Under the pieces are notes generated by a model. That model was not told the DNA's origin and did not search any database. It saw only the letters and a list, made by a program, of their open reading frames with translations. A stretch of DNA of 64,000 nt, taken from JAJYVT01 sp027339205 (GTDB lineage Bacteria > Actinomycetota > Acidimicrobiia > Acidimicrobiales > RAAP-2). This document shows positions 1-8,760 of the stretch, one piece after another. The translations under genes and the position numbers were made by a program. Positions within the stretch are counted from its first letter, which is position 1; each line of letters starts with the position of its first letter. The stretch is taken from positions 1 through 64,000 of the forward strand of contig DAHWOV010000047.1 in assembly GCA_027339205.1 (NCBI GenBank), read 5' to 3'.

Positions 1-1497
1 GCCGGGGGCGCCGATCGCGCCAGGGCGCGAACCTTCGGGTCCGCGCCACCTGGCACGCGGAACCACGGTACGACGCGGTCGCGACACTCGACGCGGATCT
101 CGTGGACGAGCGCCTGGAGCAGTGCCTTGCGGGCCGGGACAGAGCCGGCCTTGAGGCTCTTCTCGATCTGGTGCCGAGTCGCGGCGAGTTCGTCTGCTTC
201 GGGCGCCTTGAGGGACACCTGCTCGATGGCGACGACCAGCTCCTCGCGCCGGGCGCGTAGCTCGCTCACCTTCGCGGCGAGCTGCTGCAGGCGCTTGCCG
301 CATTGGACTTCGGACAGGGTGCCGGCCTCGAACGCCGAGAGGTAGCGCTCGATCGCGTCCTCAGCCTTCGTGATCCCGGCGTCGATGACCGCCAGTTCCT
401 TGTCGCAGTGCGCCTGCTGAGAACGCGCCCGGTGGCGCGAGGCCGAGACGGCCCTGTCGAAGAGATCGGTTCGCTCGTAGACGTGGAGCACCTCGAGTCG
501 AGGATCGCCGCGTCCAGTTCCTCAGCGGGCAGGCGCTCGGCGTCGCAGAACTTGGTGCCGTAGCGCTGGCGGGAGAAACACGTGTAGTAGCGGTACCGGT
601 AGCGATTGCCCACGGCCGAGGTCCCGACGAAGTGCTTGCCGCAGCGGGCACAGACGACGAGACCGGCGAGGAGGAACGGCGAGGTTGCCGAGGCCCGCTT
701 GGAGTAGTTCTCGCCGCGCTCGGACAGAAGTGCCTGGACCCGCTCGAAGAGCTTGTCGTCGACGAGGGGGGGTGCGGGCCGTCGTGGAGGGCTCGTCTCG
801 GAAGAAGACCTTGCCGACGTAGACCGGGTTGCGCAGCACGGTGAGGACGGCCGTGCGGCTCCAGGGTCTGCCGGCCTTGGTCCGGTGACCAGCCTCGTTG
901 AGCCACACCGCGAGCGCCCGGGCGCCATGCCGGCCATGCGCGTAGCGGTCGAAGATGACCGGTACGAGCGGTGCCTCGTCGAACTGGGGCGCGAGGTAGC
1001 CGGTGTGGGGGTCGATGTCGTAGCCGAAGGGCCGCGATCCGCCGCACCAGCCGCCCCAGGGCGGCCTTTCGCTCCATTCCGGCGATCACCCGGTCGACGA
1101 TGGTGGCGCGCTCGAACTCCGCGAACACGCCGAGCATCTGGACCATCATCCGTCCCGCCGCGGTCGTCGTGTCGAACGGCTCGGTGGCAGAGCGGAAGGC
1201 GACGCCGGCCGCGTCGAGGTCTTCGAGGAGCTGGGCGAGGCCGCGGACATTGCGGGAGAACCGGTCGACTCGGTAGACGAGGAGGAGGTCGAACCGGTCG
1301 GCCCGAGCCTCGGCCAGGGCGCGGTGCAGTCCCGGCCGCTCGGTCGTCGCGCCCGACGCCTGGTCGCCGAAGCGCCGGGTGAGCTCCCAGTCGGGCTGGC
1401 TCTTCACGTAGGCGCCGAGCCGCTCTGCCTGGGCTTCGAGGGAGTAGGGCTGGTGGTCCTCGTCGGTCGAGATCCGGGTGTAGGTGGCGACTCTCAC
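1..1497 (-). pseudogene. Serine recombinase (large serine integrase type), frameshifted, runs off left edge
   Basis: The reading starts at GTG 1497, six bases after a strong AAGGAGG. The N-terminal catalytic domain is clear: YTRIST with the nucleophile serine, then YRVDRFSRN. The 'recombinase' domain follows (GYDIDPHTGYLAPQF, RNPVYVGKVFFRDEP), then a zinc ribbon (CARCGKHFVG) and a charged coiled-coil C-terminus still open at base 1. No single frame carries this: the sense frame changes near 1045, at a run of seven G near 766-772, and near 500. Family members cut and join DNA at att sites of phages or integrative elements. Three shifts argue for a decayed gene, although the G-run change could be a sequencing error. 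Confidence 0.85.
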
Positions 1498-1562
1498 GTG
1501 CGGCCTCCTTCTGGTGCGATCGGACTGGCTGGTCGGAGGAGACCTCCGGGGGTTGGCGCTGG

Positions 1563-1769
1563 TCAAGCGGCCTCCTGGTCATCGGGGTCGTCGACGTAGG
1601 GGGCGAGCAGGTCCGCCAGGGCGGTGACTGCCGCCTCCTCGTGCGCCGGGTCGAGGGGGATGTAGCTGGGGGACCGCAGGGTCAGGCTGGGGTTGCGGCA
1701 CGGCCGGCGGCGCGACGAGGCCGCGGCGTGCTCGCCGCGGGAACGGTGGGGTTCGGGGTGCGCAGGCAT
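1563..1769 (-). CDS. Small hypothetical protein upstream of the recombinase
   Basis: A 68-residue ORF starting at ATG 1769 and ending 65 bases before the recombinase start. The C-terminal half (SPSYIPLDPAHEEAAVTALA) is acidic and looks like an ordinary small helical protein; the N-terminal half is Arg/Pro-rich. Short acidic ORFs often precede serine recombinases in actinobacterial elements, which fits the context. I recognise no family and the start is uncertain. Confidence 0.3.
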   Translation of the reverse strand: MPAHPEPHRSRGEHAAASSRRRPCRNPSLTLRSPSYIPLDPAHEEAAVTALADLLAPYVDDPDDQEAA

Positions 1770-1977
1770 GGGTTGTGCCCTGTGCGACCGGAGACAAGCG
1801 CCCTCGGGGTCGATATCCATGGCTCGAAGGGGGCGCGAAGTCAAGACCTCCAGCGAAGATTTCTTAATTTCTGTCCACCTGCCCGTCCGACGTGCCAGCG
1901 GGGGCGTGCTGACCAGGGCCGATGTGGCGAGCGGGGTACCTCGGGGGTAGGCCAATGCGTCGCGTGACGACTTCTCT

Positions 1978-2096
1978 GGGCTCTCGGCGGCCTCACCTGT
2001 GAGTGGTGCGGAAGTCCCCCACGGGTAGTGCGAGGCCACGGGGCATGCGACTGCCGTCATGCCGCGAGCGCCGCCTACGAGGGTCGCCGGCGCTGA
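1978..2096 (+). other. Possible remnant of a small zinc-finger protein
   Basis: A short open stretch ending at TGA 2094-2096 encodes CEWCG followed 16 residues later by CDCRHAASAAYEGRRR, resembling the CxxC...CxxxCRxxAYxxRR pattern of small actinobacterial zinc-finger proteins. No convincing start or full-length domain is visible. The surrounding 1770-2102 holds nothing else I can support. Confidence 0.18.
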
Positions 2097-2102
2097 TCGG
2101 GG

Positions 2103-2588
2103 CTACAGCTGAGCTTTTCCTGCGTTCGCACCGTCGCTGTTGGGTACGTAATCGGGTCGACTTATGAGCGAGAGAACTCTTCCTCGCACGTGCTGGAGAT
2201 CCGTGCCGAGACCGCGCAGCATCTCCACTGGGGCGCTTTGTTCTTGTCGAACTAGCCCGAGGAGTAAGTGTTCCGTATCGATGCCGTTGTGACCAAGGCG
2301 CACCGCCTCGCGCAACGAAAGCTCTAAAACCATCTTCGCGTCGGGGGAGAATGGTGGCCGTCCCGTGGGAGGTAGGGCCGAACCGGTCCGGTTCGGTACC
2401 TTCCAACGGGCGTCATCGAGCGACACACCTAGGGACGTAAGCGCCTGGGCTGCGAGACCGTCGCTCTCACGGAGCAGCGCCAGGAGGATGTGTTCGGTCT
2501 CGATGAGACGTTCACCGGGAATCCCTGCTTCCTCCTGGGCCAGCACGAGCACATGCCATCCTCTGTTCGTGAAGCGCTCGAACACCAC
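2103..2588 (-). CDS. Stand-alone Clp N-terminal (double Clp repeat) protein
   Basis: About 161 residues from GTG 2588. It begins FERFTNRGWHVLVLAQEEAG, very close to the first residues of ClpC, and contains both Clp repeats: TEHILLALLRESDGLAAQ, then LELSLREAVRLGHNG with TEHLLLGLVRQEQSAP. In ClpC/ClpA this domain binds substrates and adaptors, but no AAA+ domain follows here. Known single-domain relatives (ClpS-like or ClpN-type proteins) may modulate Clp proteolysis; that role is inference. An upstream TTG at 2675 would add 29 low-complexity residues and is unlikely, because family proteins start at FERF. It is divergent from the secreted-protein gene at 2733. Confidence 0.8.
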   Translation of the reverse strand: MVFERFTNRGWHVLVLAQEEAGIPGERLIETEHILLALLRESDGLAAQALTSLGVSLDDARWKVPNRTGSALPPTGRPPFSPDAKMVLELSLREAVRLGHNGIDTEHLLLGLVRQEQSAPVEMLRGLGTDLQHVRGRVLSLISRPDYVPNSDGANAGKAQL

Positions 2589-2668
2589 GGCAAGCTTGCC
2601 ACCTGCGGGTTCACCGCGGCTGCTCGCGCGGCTGCCCACGCGCCCTTCCCGCGGCCGCCATTGACCCC

Positions 2669-2697
2669 TTGACAACGAGAATCAACTGGCGTAGGAC
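2669..2697 (+). promoter_or_regulatory. Sigma70-type promoter for the secreted protein gene
   Basis: A consensus TTGACA at 2669-2674 is followed after 17 bases by TAGGAC at 2692-2697, pointing at the gene that starts at 2733. Spacing and the -35 match are good; the -10 is only fair. Confidence 0.5.
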
Positions 2698-2732
2698 CAC
2701 GCCAGGAGGGGGCAAGGAGGGGGTGAGCGCGC

Positions 2733-3569
2733 ATGGTGGTTCGCTCGTTTTCACGTTTGATGGTCGCGCTTGTTGCTTTGGCGGCCGTTTTCATCTGGGC
2801 TCCGCTCGCGGGTGCCCAGGGTCCGTCGACACCGACAAGGCCCGTCAACCATGGGCCGGCACCCACGATCATCTACGGACCTGTGAGCAAACCCATCAAC
2901 ATGGCTCCTACGGTGCCGACGGAGACGATCAACAAGCCTGCGCAAAGCGGCTCGGCAACCACCTCACTGAGCGCGAGCCCGAAAGCGACTCCGGGTGTCA
3001 CACCCGACGGTACCAACGAGAATCCGGAGTGCGGTTTCACAGCTGCTTTCGCGTTCGTCATTGGCAACTACGACGTGGACTGCCTACAAGGAACGGGCTA
3101 CTACCACACAGCGATCGCGACACTGGTCTACTTGGTGAACAACACCGGCTTCAGAGTGTGGTTCCACGAAGATTCCACAGGCGGCGGCTGGGCAGATTGT
3201 TTCGATCACGGCAATGCGTACCATCTCGGCGGTCGTGATGAGAATCCGGGAAGCATCCAAATTACGACGAACTCTACGCAGTGCACACCAAGCAGTGGCA
3301 CGAAGCAGTGCGCTATTGATGACGAGATGGCGTGGGAAACCAACTTCTCCACGTCGGCGTGCCAGCATACCGGCACCACCGACGCGGACCCTCCGACCCC
3401 CATCTATTACCTGACCAACGGCAGCGGGGGTCGCGTGTGGCTCCATCAGGACCGCACAGGCGGCGGTTGGGCGGACTGTTTCAACAATAATAATGCATAC
3501 GATCTGTATGGAACGGGAGACGACTCGCCGGGCAACATTCAGGCGATTTCGAACTCGACACCCTGCTAG
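2733..3569 (+). CDS. Secreted protein with two WADCF-type repeats
   Basis: 278 residues from ATG 2733, with GGAGG about 12 bases upstream. A signal peptide is plain: positive N-terminus, hydrophobic core (LMVALVALAAVFIWAPLAGA), then AQG. A Thr/Pro-rich stretch (residues ~30-95) leads to two homologous modules of ~60 residues, around 128-185 and 220-278. Each reads xVWxHxDxTGGGWADCF followed by an Asn-rich NAYxL, a Gly/Asp turn, PGxIQ and NSTxC. The VWLHQD...GGWADCF pattern loosely resembles beta/gamma-crystallin or inhibitor I36 folds, but this is a guess. The paired cysteines suggest disulphides in an extracellular protein. Codon use is less G/C-rich than its neighbours, which suggests transfer. 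Confidence 0.8.
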   Translation: MVVRSFSRLMVALVALAAVFIWAPLAGAQGPSTPTRPVNHGPAPTIIYGPVSKPINMAPTVPTETINKPAQSGSATTSLSASPKATPGVTPDGTNENPECGFTAAFAFVIGNYDVDCLQGTGYYHTAIATLVYLVNNTGFRVWFHEDSTGGGWADCFDHGNAYHLGGRDENPGSIQITTNSTQCTPSSGTKQCAIDDEMAWETNFSTSACQHTGTTDADPPTPIYYLTNGSGGRVWLHQDRTGGGWADCFNNNNAYDLYGTGDDSPGNIQAISNSTPC

Positions 3570-3619
3570 CCCCATCTCTTCACGCCGTCATTTGAGCTGA
3601 TCGCCGCGCGTCCGCGGAA

Positions 3620-3803
3620 TTGCCCTCCCAGTAGGAGAAACTGTTGTTGCTGACGCAACAGCATCCCGAACCAGGAGGGCATCTCCAAAGTGAACGCTAA
3701 CAGCACCCGTCGCGTCGTGGTGGAACCCGGTGGAAGCGGCGTGGCGGCCCACGTCGGGCTGCACGCGCTTGGATCGTTTGCCGGCGTGAAGAGGCTGGGC
3801 TAG
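3620..3803 (+). mobile_element. 5' stub of an IS1380-like insertion sequence
   Basis: A 38-codon ORF from GTG 3690 to TAG 3803 encodes STRRVVVEPGGSGVAAHVG and HALGSF, which I recognise as the start of actinobacterial IS1380-family transposases. It ends where the family protein should continue for more than 400 residues. Just upstream, 3620-3689 looks like an IS end: it has a CTCC...GGAG arrangement, a 6-bp stem-loop TGTTGC-TGAC-GCAACA (3645-3660) and AGGAGGGCATC. No second end is obvious. Assigned by memory of the family, not by search. Confidence 0.5.
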
Positions 3804-4034
3804 CAGGGGATATTAGGCATGGGCTGTCCGGCGGCCCCTTTTCCCGGCGGCCAGTTGAAGCCTCTCACTCAGCCGCACGAACCGTCGGAGGACTGGACCG
3901 ACTCCCCCCGGGGGCGCCACGACCGCTACTGGCATCCTCGCCGCGTCGGACCTTCAACGGCGCGACATTCGGGAGCGGCGATCGCGCCGTGACTGCGACG
4001 TTTTGACGTCGCATCGCTCTCGTATTCTCGGCGC
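3804..4034. other. Non-coding stretch between IS stub and hicA
   Basis: No open frame with coding character. It contains short inverted repeats (GTCGG...CCGAC around 3882-3903 and a CCCCCCGGGGG run). A weak TTGACG at 4003-4008 and TATTCT at 4023-4028, only 14 bases apart, might be the remains of the hicA promoter. Confidence 0.3.
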
Positions 4035-4037
4035 GTG

Positions 4038-4238
4038 ATGCTACGAGACGTCATCTGTACTTTGGAGCGAGACGGCTGACGCCTCGACAGACAGGTCGGC
4101 TCTCACCGCCAGTTCCGTCATCCGGGCCGGCCCGGTACGGTGACGGTGGCAGGCAAGCCGAGTGATGAAGTGCCGAAGGGTGCGCTTTGATCGATCTGGC
4201 GGAAGGCGGGCACGCCGGGAAGGCAGAATGGTGACTGA
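4038..4238 (+). pseudogene. hicA: HicA-type mRNA interferase toxin, inactivated by two in-frame TGA codons
   Basis: Reading from ATG 4038 (or GTG 4035) gives MLRDVICTLERDG, then TGA (4077-4079) where HicA has Trp, then RLDRQVGSHRQFRHPG, TVTVAGKPSDEVPKGAL, a second TGA (4188-4190), then SIWRKAG and a stop at 4238. Length (~66 codons), the catalytic-histidine motif GSHRQFRHP and the VAGKPSDEVPKG segment are typical of HicA, a small double-stranded-RNA-binding-fold RNase. The frame overlaps the hicB start at 4228, the normal hicAB arrangement. TGA is the usual stop of other genes here, so recoding is unlikely and the toxin is presumably dead. Confidence 0.8.
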
Positions 4239-4442
4239 GCACGTCGTCGTGATCGAGCAGGAAGACGACGCCTGGGGTGCGTATGTGCCCGATCTTCCTG
4301 GCAGCGTGGCGGCTGGCCGCTCCCGCGAGGTCGAGGAACTCATCGCCGAGGCGATCCATCTGCACTTCCAGTCGTTGTGCGAGCATGGCGAGCCAGTCCC
4401 CCTCCGACGGCGATGGGCTCGACGAAGGTCCGGGTCCGATGA
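4228..4442 (+). pseudogene. hicB: HicB-type antitoxin, frameshifted near its 3' end
   Basis: From ATG 4228 the sequence EHVVVIEQEDDAWGAYVPDL, PGSVAAGRSREVEELIAEAI and LCEHGEPVP matches the partial RNase H-like HicB fold (~65 residues). After GEPVP the frame runs into Arg-rich nonsense. A one-base shift near 4395-4402, at CAGTCCCCCTCC, restores PPPTAMGSTKVRVR and a stop at 4440-4442, the usual HicB length and ending. In the uninterrupted frame the ORF would run on to 4746. HicB normally neutralises HicA and represses its own operon; here both partners look damaged. Confidence 0.75.
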
Positions 4443-4467
4443 GCACCGCGACCCTCGAATGCCCCCT

Positions 4468-4620
4468 TCACCTGACGTAGCCGACACGGCTGACCTTGGT
4501 GTGCAGCCCGGCGAGGCTGGCCGCCGGCCCTTCGACCAGCCGCTCGAGGTTCGCATTGTGGAAGGACGGGGGCGCCTTGCAGTCCTGCAGCCCGACCCCC
4601 GCCAGGTCTTGGCAGTGCCT
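4468..4620 (-). pseudogene. Coding-like 3' gene fragment, family unknown
   Basis: On the minus strand about 47 codons ending at TGA 4468 have G or C in nearly every third position and a normal protein composition (GLQDCKAPPSFHNANLERLV, then LAGLHTKVSRVGYVR). Upstream the same frame becomes Pro/Arg-rich with no convincing start. I read it as the 3' end of a gene truncated by rearrangement. I do not recognise the family. Confidence 0.3.
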
Positions 4621-5041
4621 CCTGGGAATGCCAAGATCGTGGGGTCGTTCGAGCGTCAGGAGCACGAGAAGGGCAGTCGCAGTGCAGGTGGTCACGTCGG
4701 GTCTCGTTCGTGGGGGCTTGCGGTGCGTTCCTTGTTCGCTCGCTGACCGCTCGCGCATGCCCAAGGGGCCGCCCGTCTCCCGGCGAGGAGGCGGCTGACG
4801 TCGTCTCGCCGCGTCTCGTGGGGATACCGACATGCACTCCGGACAGCCGAACCTGTCCGTGCCCCAGCTCGTCGGTCCTCGCCGCTCCCGGCGCCCCACG
4901 CCGCGGTTGGGCCGAACACCTGCGTGCGCATCGCACCTGCAACGTACGGCGGTGGACGCACGACCGATGGCCCGATTCACGCCCCGACCGTCGAGGACCC
5001 CCTCGCGGCCGGCCCGAAGGCCGCCGACACCGGGATCTGCC

Positions 5042-5083
5042 AGAGCGCAGTCACCGAGAGCGAGAGCGCAGTCACCGAGAGCG
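5042..5083. repeat. 21-bp tandem duplication
   Basis: Two perfect copies of a 21-bp unit beginning AGAGCGCAGTCACC, at 5042-5062 and 5063-5083. Confidence 0.95.
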
Positions 5084-5395
5084 AGGATGAACACCTCAGC
5101 CGACAAAGTCCCCGTCCCGAGCGGCAGCGATCCCGTCCCGCAGACGTCGCTCAGCTTGGGGCTGAGCGAGCCGGTCGCCACCGGCGGCAGGCCGCTCGTA
5201 GAGCCTCACGTCGTGCGCCGAGCGACGCCCCGGGGTCCTGGCGCCCCTTTGGCAGCGGAGCGGAAAAGGAGCTCCGTCGTGCGCGAAGCGCCTGAGCAGG
5301 CGAGCGAATGCGCCGACGACAGCGATGGTCGCGGTTCGAGGCTCGGCGCGCTGCGCGTCGGCGAGACGGGCTCGGAACGAGGAACCGTCGTGGCG

Positions 5396-5734
5396 ATGCT
5401 CAATGGAGTGAACGACTTGGGGTCCCCCAGCATGCAGCTGCTCGAAACCCGGAGCGCCGCGTTGGCGCCCTGTTGGAACGCCCGCGCCCGAGGTCCGTCG
5501 TGGCCGCCGACCGACTCCGCCCTGCCGCACCTGGACGGCGTGGTCGTCGGGCTCCGGGAGGCCGCCGGCTCGCCTGGCGGGACCGACTTCGACCAGTTTC
5601 GATCCGCGCTGCACGAGGCCCGATCCCACCTCTCGGCGTGGCACGCCGCCCAGGAACGAGACAGCGATCCGGGAGACCGGTGGCCGGGGCCCCCTTGCCC
5701 CCGATCCCCTCGAGGCGGGGCTGACCCGCAGTAA
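5396..5734 (+). CDS. Hypothetical protein ahead of the glycosyltransferase
   Basis: The last 112 codons of a longer open frame, taken from ATG 5396, have a coding-like G/C third position and an ordinary C-terminal half (HLDGVVVGLREAAG, FDQFRSALHEARSHLSAW). The TAA stop (5732-5734) overlaps the Shine-Dalgarno of the glycosyltransferase gene, so the two would be translationally coupled. Only a weak AGGA precedes the chosen start. No family recognised; it could still be a spurious frame. Confidence 0.35.
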   Translation: MLNGVNDLGSPSMQLLETRSAALAPCWNARARGPSWPPTDSALPHLDGVVVGLREAAGSPGGTDFDQFRSALHEARSHLSAWHAAQERDSDPGDRWPGPPCPRSPRGGADPQ

Positions 5735-5743
5735 GGAGGCGCC

Positions 5744-6838
5744 GTGCGTGTCGCGATCATCGCCCCACCGTGGGTTGCGGTCCCGCCGCCCGCCTACGGG
5801 GGCACCGAGAACGTCCTCGACACTCTGGCCCGAGGGCTCGAGCACGCCGGCCACGACGTGCTGCTGTGCACCACCGGTGACAGCACCTGCCCGGTGCCAA
5901 GAGCCGCCCACTTCGAGCGAGCCGCCGGCATCGCGCCTGCAAACGGCGGCCTGCTGGAGCTGCGCCACGTCATCGCCGCCTACGAGTCCGCCGCCGGCTA
6001 CGACATCGTCCACGATCACACCCTCGCCGGACCGATCTACGCCGCCGGGTTCGTCGACCGCCCGGTCGTGACGACCAACCACGGCCCGTTCTCCGAGGGT
6101 CTCGACGAGTACTACCGGGCGCTGGCGGGCCGGATCCCGGTGATCGCCATCTCCCACGCCCAGGCTCGCACCGCCGGTGATCTCCCGCTCGCGGGCGTCG
6201 TCCACCACGGGATCGACCCGGCCCGATTCCCTCAAGGCGACGGGCGCGGCGACTACGCAGTGTTCCTCGGACGGATCACCGCGTCCAAGGGAGCCCACGT
6301 CGCCGCGCAGGTCGCCCTCACCGCCGGGATCCCCCTCATCATCGCTGGCAAGTGCGAGGAACCCCAGGAGATCGCCTACTTCACCGAGCACGTGAAACCG
6401 TTGCTCGGGGGCCGGGTCGAGTTCATCGGGGAGGCCGACCGCAAGACCAAGCTCGACCTGCTCGGCGGCGCCCGCTGCCTGCTCAATCCCATCGCCTGGT
6501 CCGAGCCGTTCGGGCTCGTGATGATCGAATCGCTGGCATGCGGCACCCCGGTCGTCGCGACGCGCCAAGGGGCGGCGCCCGAGATCATCGACGACGGTGT
6601 CACGGGCCTGCTGGCCGACGACCACCTTGGCCTTGTACGCGCCGTGGAGGCTGCCGCGGGTCTGGACCGATCACAGTGCCGGCGCGCCGCAGAGGAGCGG
6701 TTCTCTGCTGAGCGGATGGTCGCCGAGCACCTGTGCATCTACCAGCATGTCATCTGCGACCACTTGGCTGCCAAGGCCGCCGATGGCCGCAGAGGCGTCG
6801 TCGTCTCGGACCGCTCACAGGGCCACGCGGCTGGGTGA
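5744..6838 (+). CDS. Glycosyltransferase family 4 (GT-B fold)
   Basis: 364 residues from GTG 5744, with AAGGAGG four bases upstream. The N-terminal Rossmann half starts RVAIIAPPWVAVPPPAYGG, where the GG is the usual GT4 acceptor/donor loop; DIVHDHT and TNHGPF follow. The C-terminal half has FLGRITASKGAHVA, then the donor-binding motif SEPFGLVMIESLACGTPVV near residues 250-270 and PEIIDDGVTGLL. Such enzymes transfer sugars from nucleotide donors to lipids, proteins or metabolites on the cytoplasmic side; the acceptor cannot be told. The C-terminal ~20 residues are polar and unrelated to the fold. No glycan cluster surrounds it. Confidence 0.9.
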   Translation: MRVAIIAPPWVAVPPPAYGGTENVLDTLARGLEHAGHDVLLCTTGDSTCPVPRAAHFERAAGIAPANGGLLELRHVIAAYESAAGYDIVHDHTLAGPIYAAGFVDRPVVTTNHGPFSEGLDEYYRALAGRIPVIAISHAQARTAGDLPLAGVVHHGIDPARFPQGDGRGDYAVFLGRITASKGAHVAAQVALTAGIPLIIAGKCEEPQEIAYFTEHVKPLLGGRVEFIGEADRKTKLDLLGGARCLLNPIAWSEPFGLVMIESLACGTPVVATRQGAAPEIIDDGVTGLLADDHLGLVRAVEAAAGLDRSQCRRAAEERFSAERMVAEHLCIYQHVICDHLAAKAADGRRGVVVSDRSQGHAAG

Positions 6839-7016
6839 GCGGTGCCACGCTCGCCCGCGCCTGGCGCGCGGCGAGGCCACGGGGGCTCGACGCCGACCTC
6901 GAGCGGCGCGTCGCACCGCTCGACTCGCGCGGGTCGACGCGGCGTTCGACCCTTTGGGTCTCGCAGTGTGCGTCGAGGACATCGCGGCTTCCCCAACGTG
7001 GGGGCCGGTGACGGGG

Positions 7017-7832
<816 letters not shown>

Positions 7833-7834
7833 GC

Positions 7835-8752
7835 TCACCGCCGAGCCATGCTCAGACGCATCAGTGTGCTCTGACCCTTGCCGAAGTGGCGCTCGAGGTA
7901 GAACTGACCGACCGACAGCACGCTGGTCATGAACAGGTACCAGAGGCTCGCGACGACGAGGAGGGGGATCGTCTCGAAGTTGCGCGCGTAGATGAGCTCG
8001 ACCGAGTAGAGCAGCTCTGCGATCGCGAGCACGCTGCACAGCGAGGTGGTCTTCAGCATTGTGATCACCTGGTTGCCCGTCGGGGGGATCACCACCCGCA
8101 TCGCCTGGGGCAGGACCACTCGGCGCAAAAGCAGTCCGTGATGCATGCCCACGGCGCGCGCCGCCTCGATCTGGCCGCTGTCGACGGCCATGATCCCCGC
8201 ACGGATGATCTCCGCCATGTAGGCGCCTTCGTTCAGGCTGAGGCCGATCAGCGCCGCCACGAGCGAGGTGAGCACGTGGTTCGCGCTGAACGACGCGAAG
8301 GACGGGCCAAAGGGGATCCCGACGGAGATCTTCGGGTACAGGGCGCCGATGTTGTACCAGAAGATCAGCTGCACGAGCAGGGGCGTGCCTCGGAAGAACC
8401 AGATGTACAGGCGGCTGGCGTTGGACATGAGCGGGTTGGGGGACATCCGCATCACCGCGACGAGGACCCCGATCACGATCCCCGCAGCCATGGAGACGAC
8501 GGTCAGGATGACCGTCAGGCGCACGCCCGAGAGAACCAACGGTGTGAAGAAGTAGCGCCCCACCGCACCCCACCCGAACGTGCCGTTCGTGACGAGGCCG
8601 TGCACGAGCATCGCGATCAGCACCCCGACGACGACCGTCGCGACCCACCGCGCCGGGCGGGGCACGGGGAACGCCTTGATGGCCCACTCGTCGGGCTCCG
8701 CTGGTGCCGAGCGCACCGGCACCCGCGTCACGAGCCGGCGCAGGCGATGCAC
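7835..8752 (-). CDS. Polar amino-acid ABC transporter, permease
   Basis: 305 residues from GTG 8752. A basic cytoplasmic N-terminus (~35 residues) is followed by five or six membrane helices. The EAA-type loop NEGAYMAEIIRAGIMAVDSG and EAARAVGM, plus PQAMRVVIPPTGNQVI, are diagnostic of the HisM/GlnP family. One permease gene only, so the channel is probably a homodimer. Its stop overlaps the GTG alternative start of the ATPase gene. Confidence 0.9.
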   Translation of the reverse strand: MHRLRRLVTRVPVRSAPAEPDEWAIKAFPVPRPARWVATVVVGVLIAMLVHGLVTNGTFGWGAVGRYFFTPLVLSGVRLTVILTVVSMAAGIVIGVLVAVMRMSPNPLMSNASRLYIWFFRGTPLLVQLIFWYNIGALYPKISVGIPFGPSFASFSANHVLTSLVAALIGLSLNEGAYMAEIIRAGIMAVDSGQIEAARAVGMHHGLLLRRVVLPQAMRVVIPPTGNQVITMLKTTSLCSVLAIAELLYSVELIYARNFETIPLLVVASLWYLFMTSVLSVGQFYLERHFGKGQSTLMRLSMARR

Positions 8753-8760
8753 CGCCCCCG

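Larger units (their letters stand above)
4443..5395. other. Long stretch without a recognisable gene
   Basis: Several overlapping ORFs on both strands have Arg/Pro-rich, shadow-like translations and no recognisable family. Two things stand out: a minus-strand segment with coding-like codon use (4468-4620, listed separately) and a 21-bp tandem duplication at 5042-5083. It may be degraded mobile DNA continuing the accessory zone to its left. Confidence 0.5.

Noticed and set aside
4038..4238. TGA as a sense codon in hicA
   Set aside because: TGA ends many intact genes in this window (for example atpA, prfA, atpD), so recoding is not general here.
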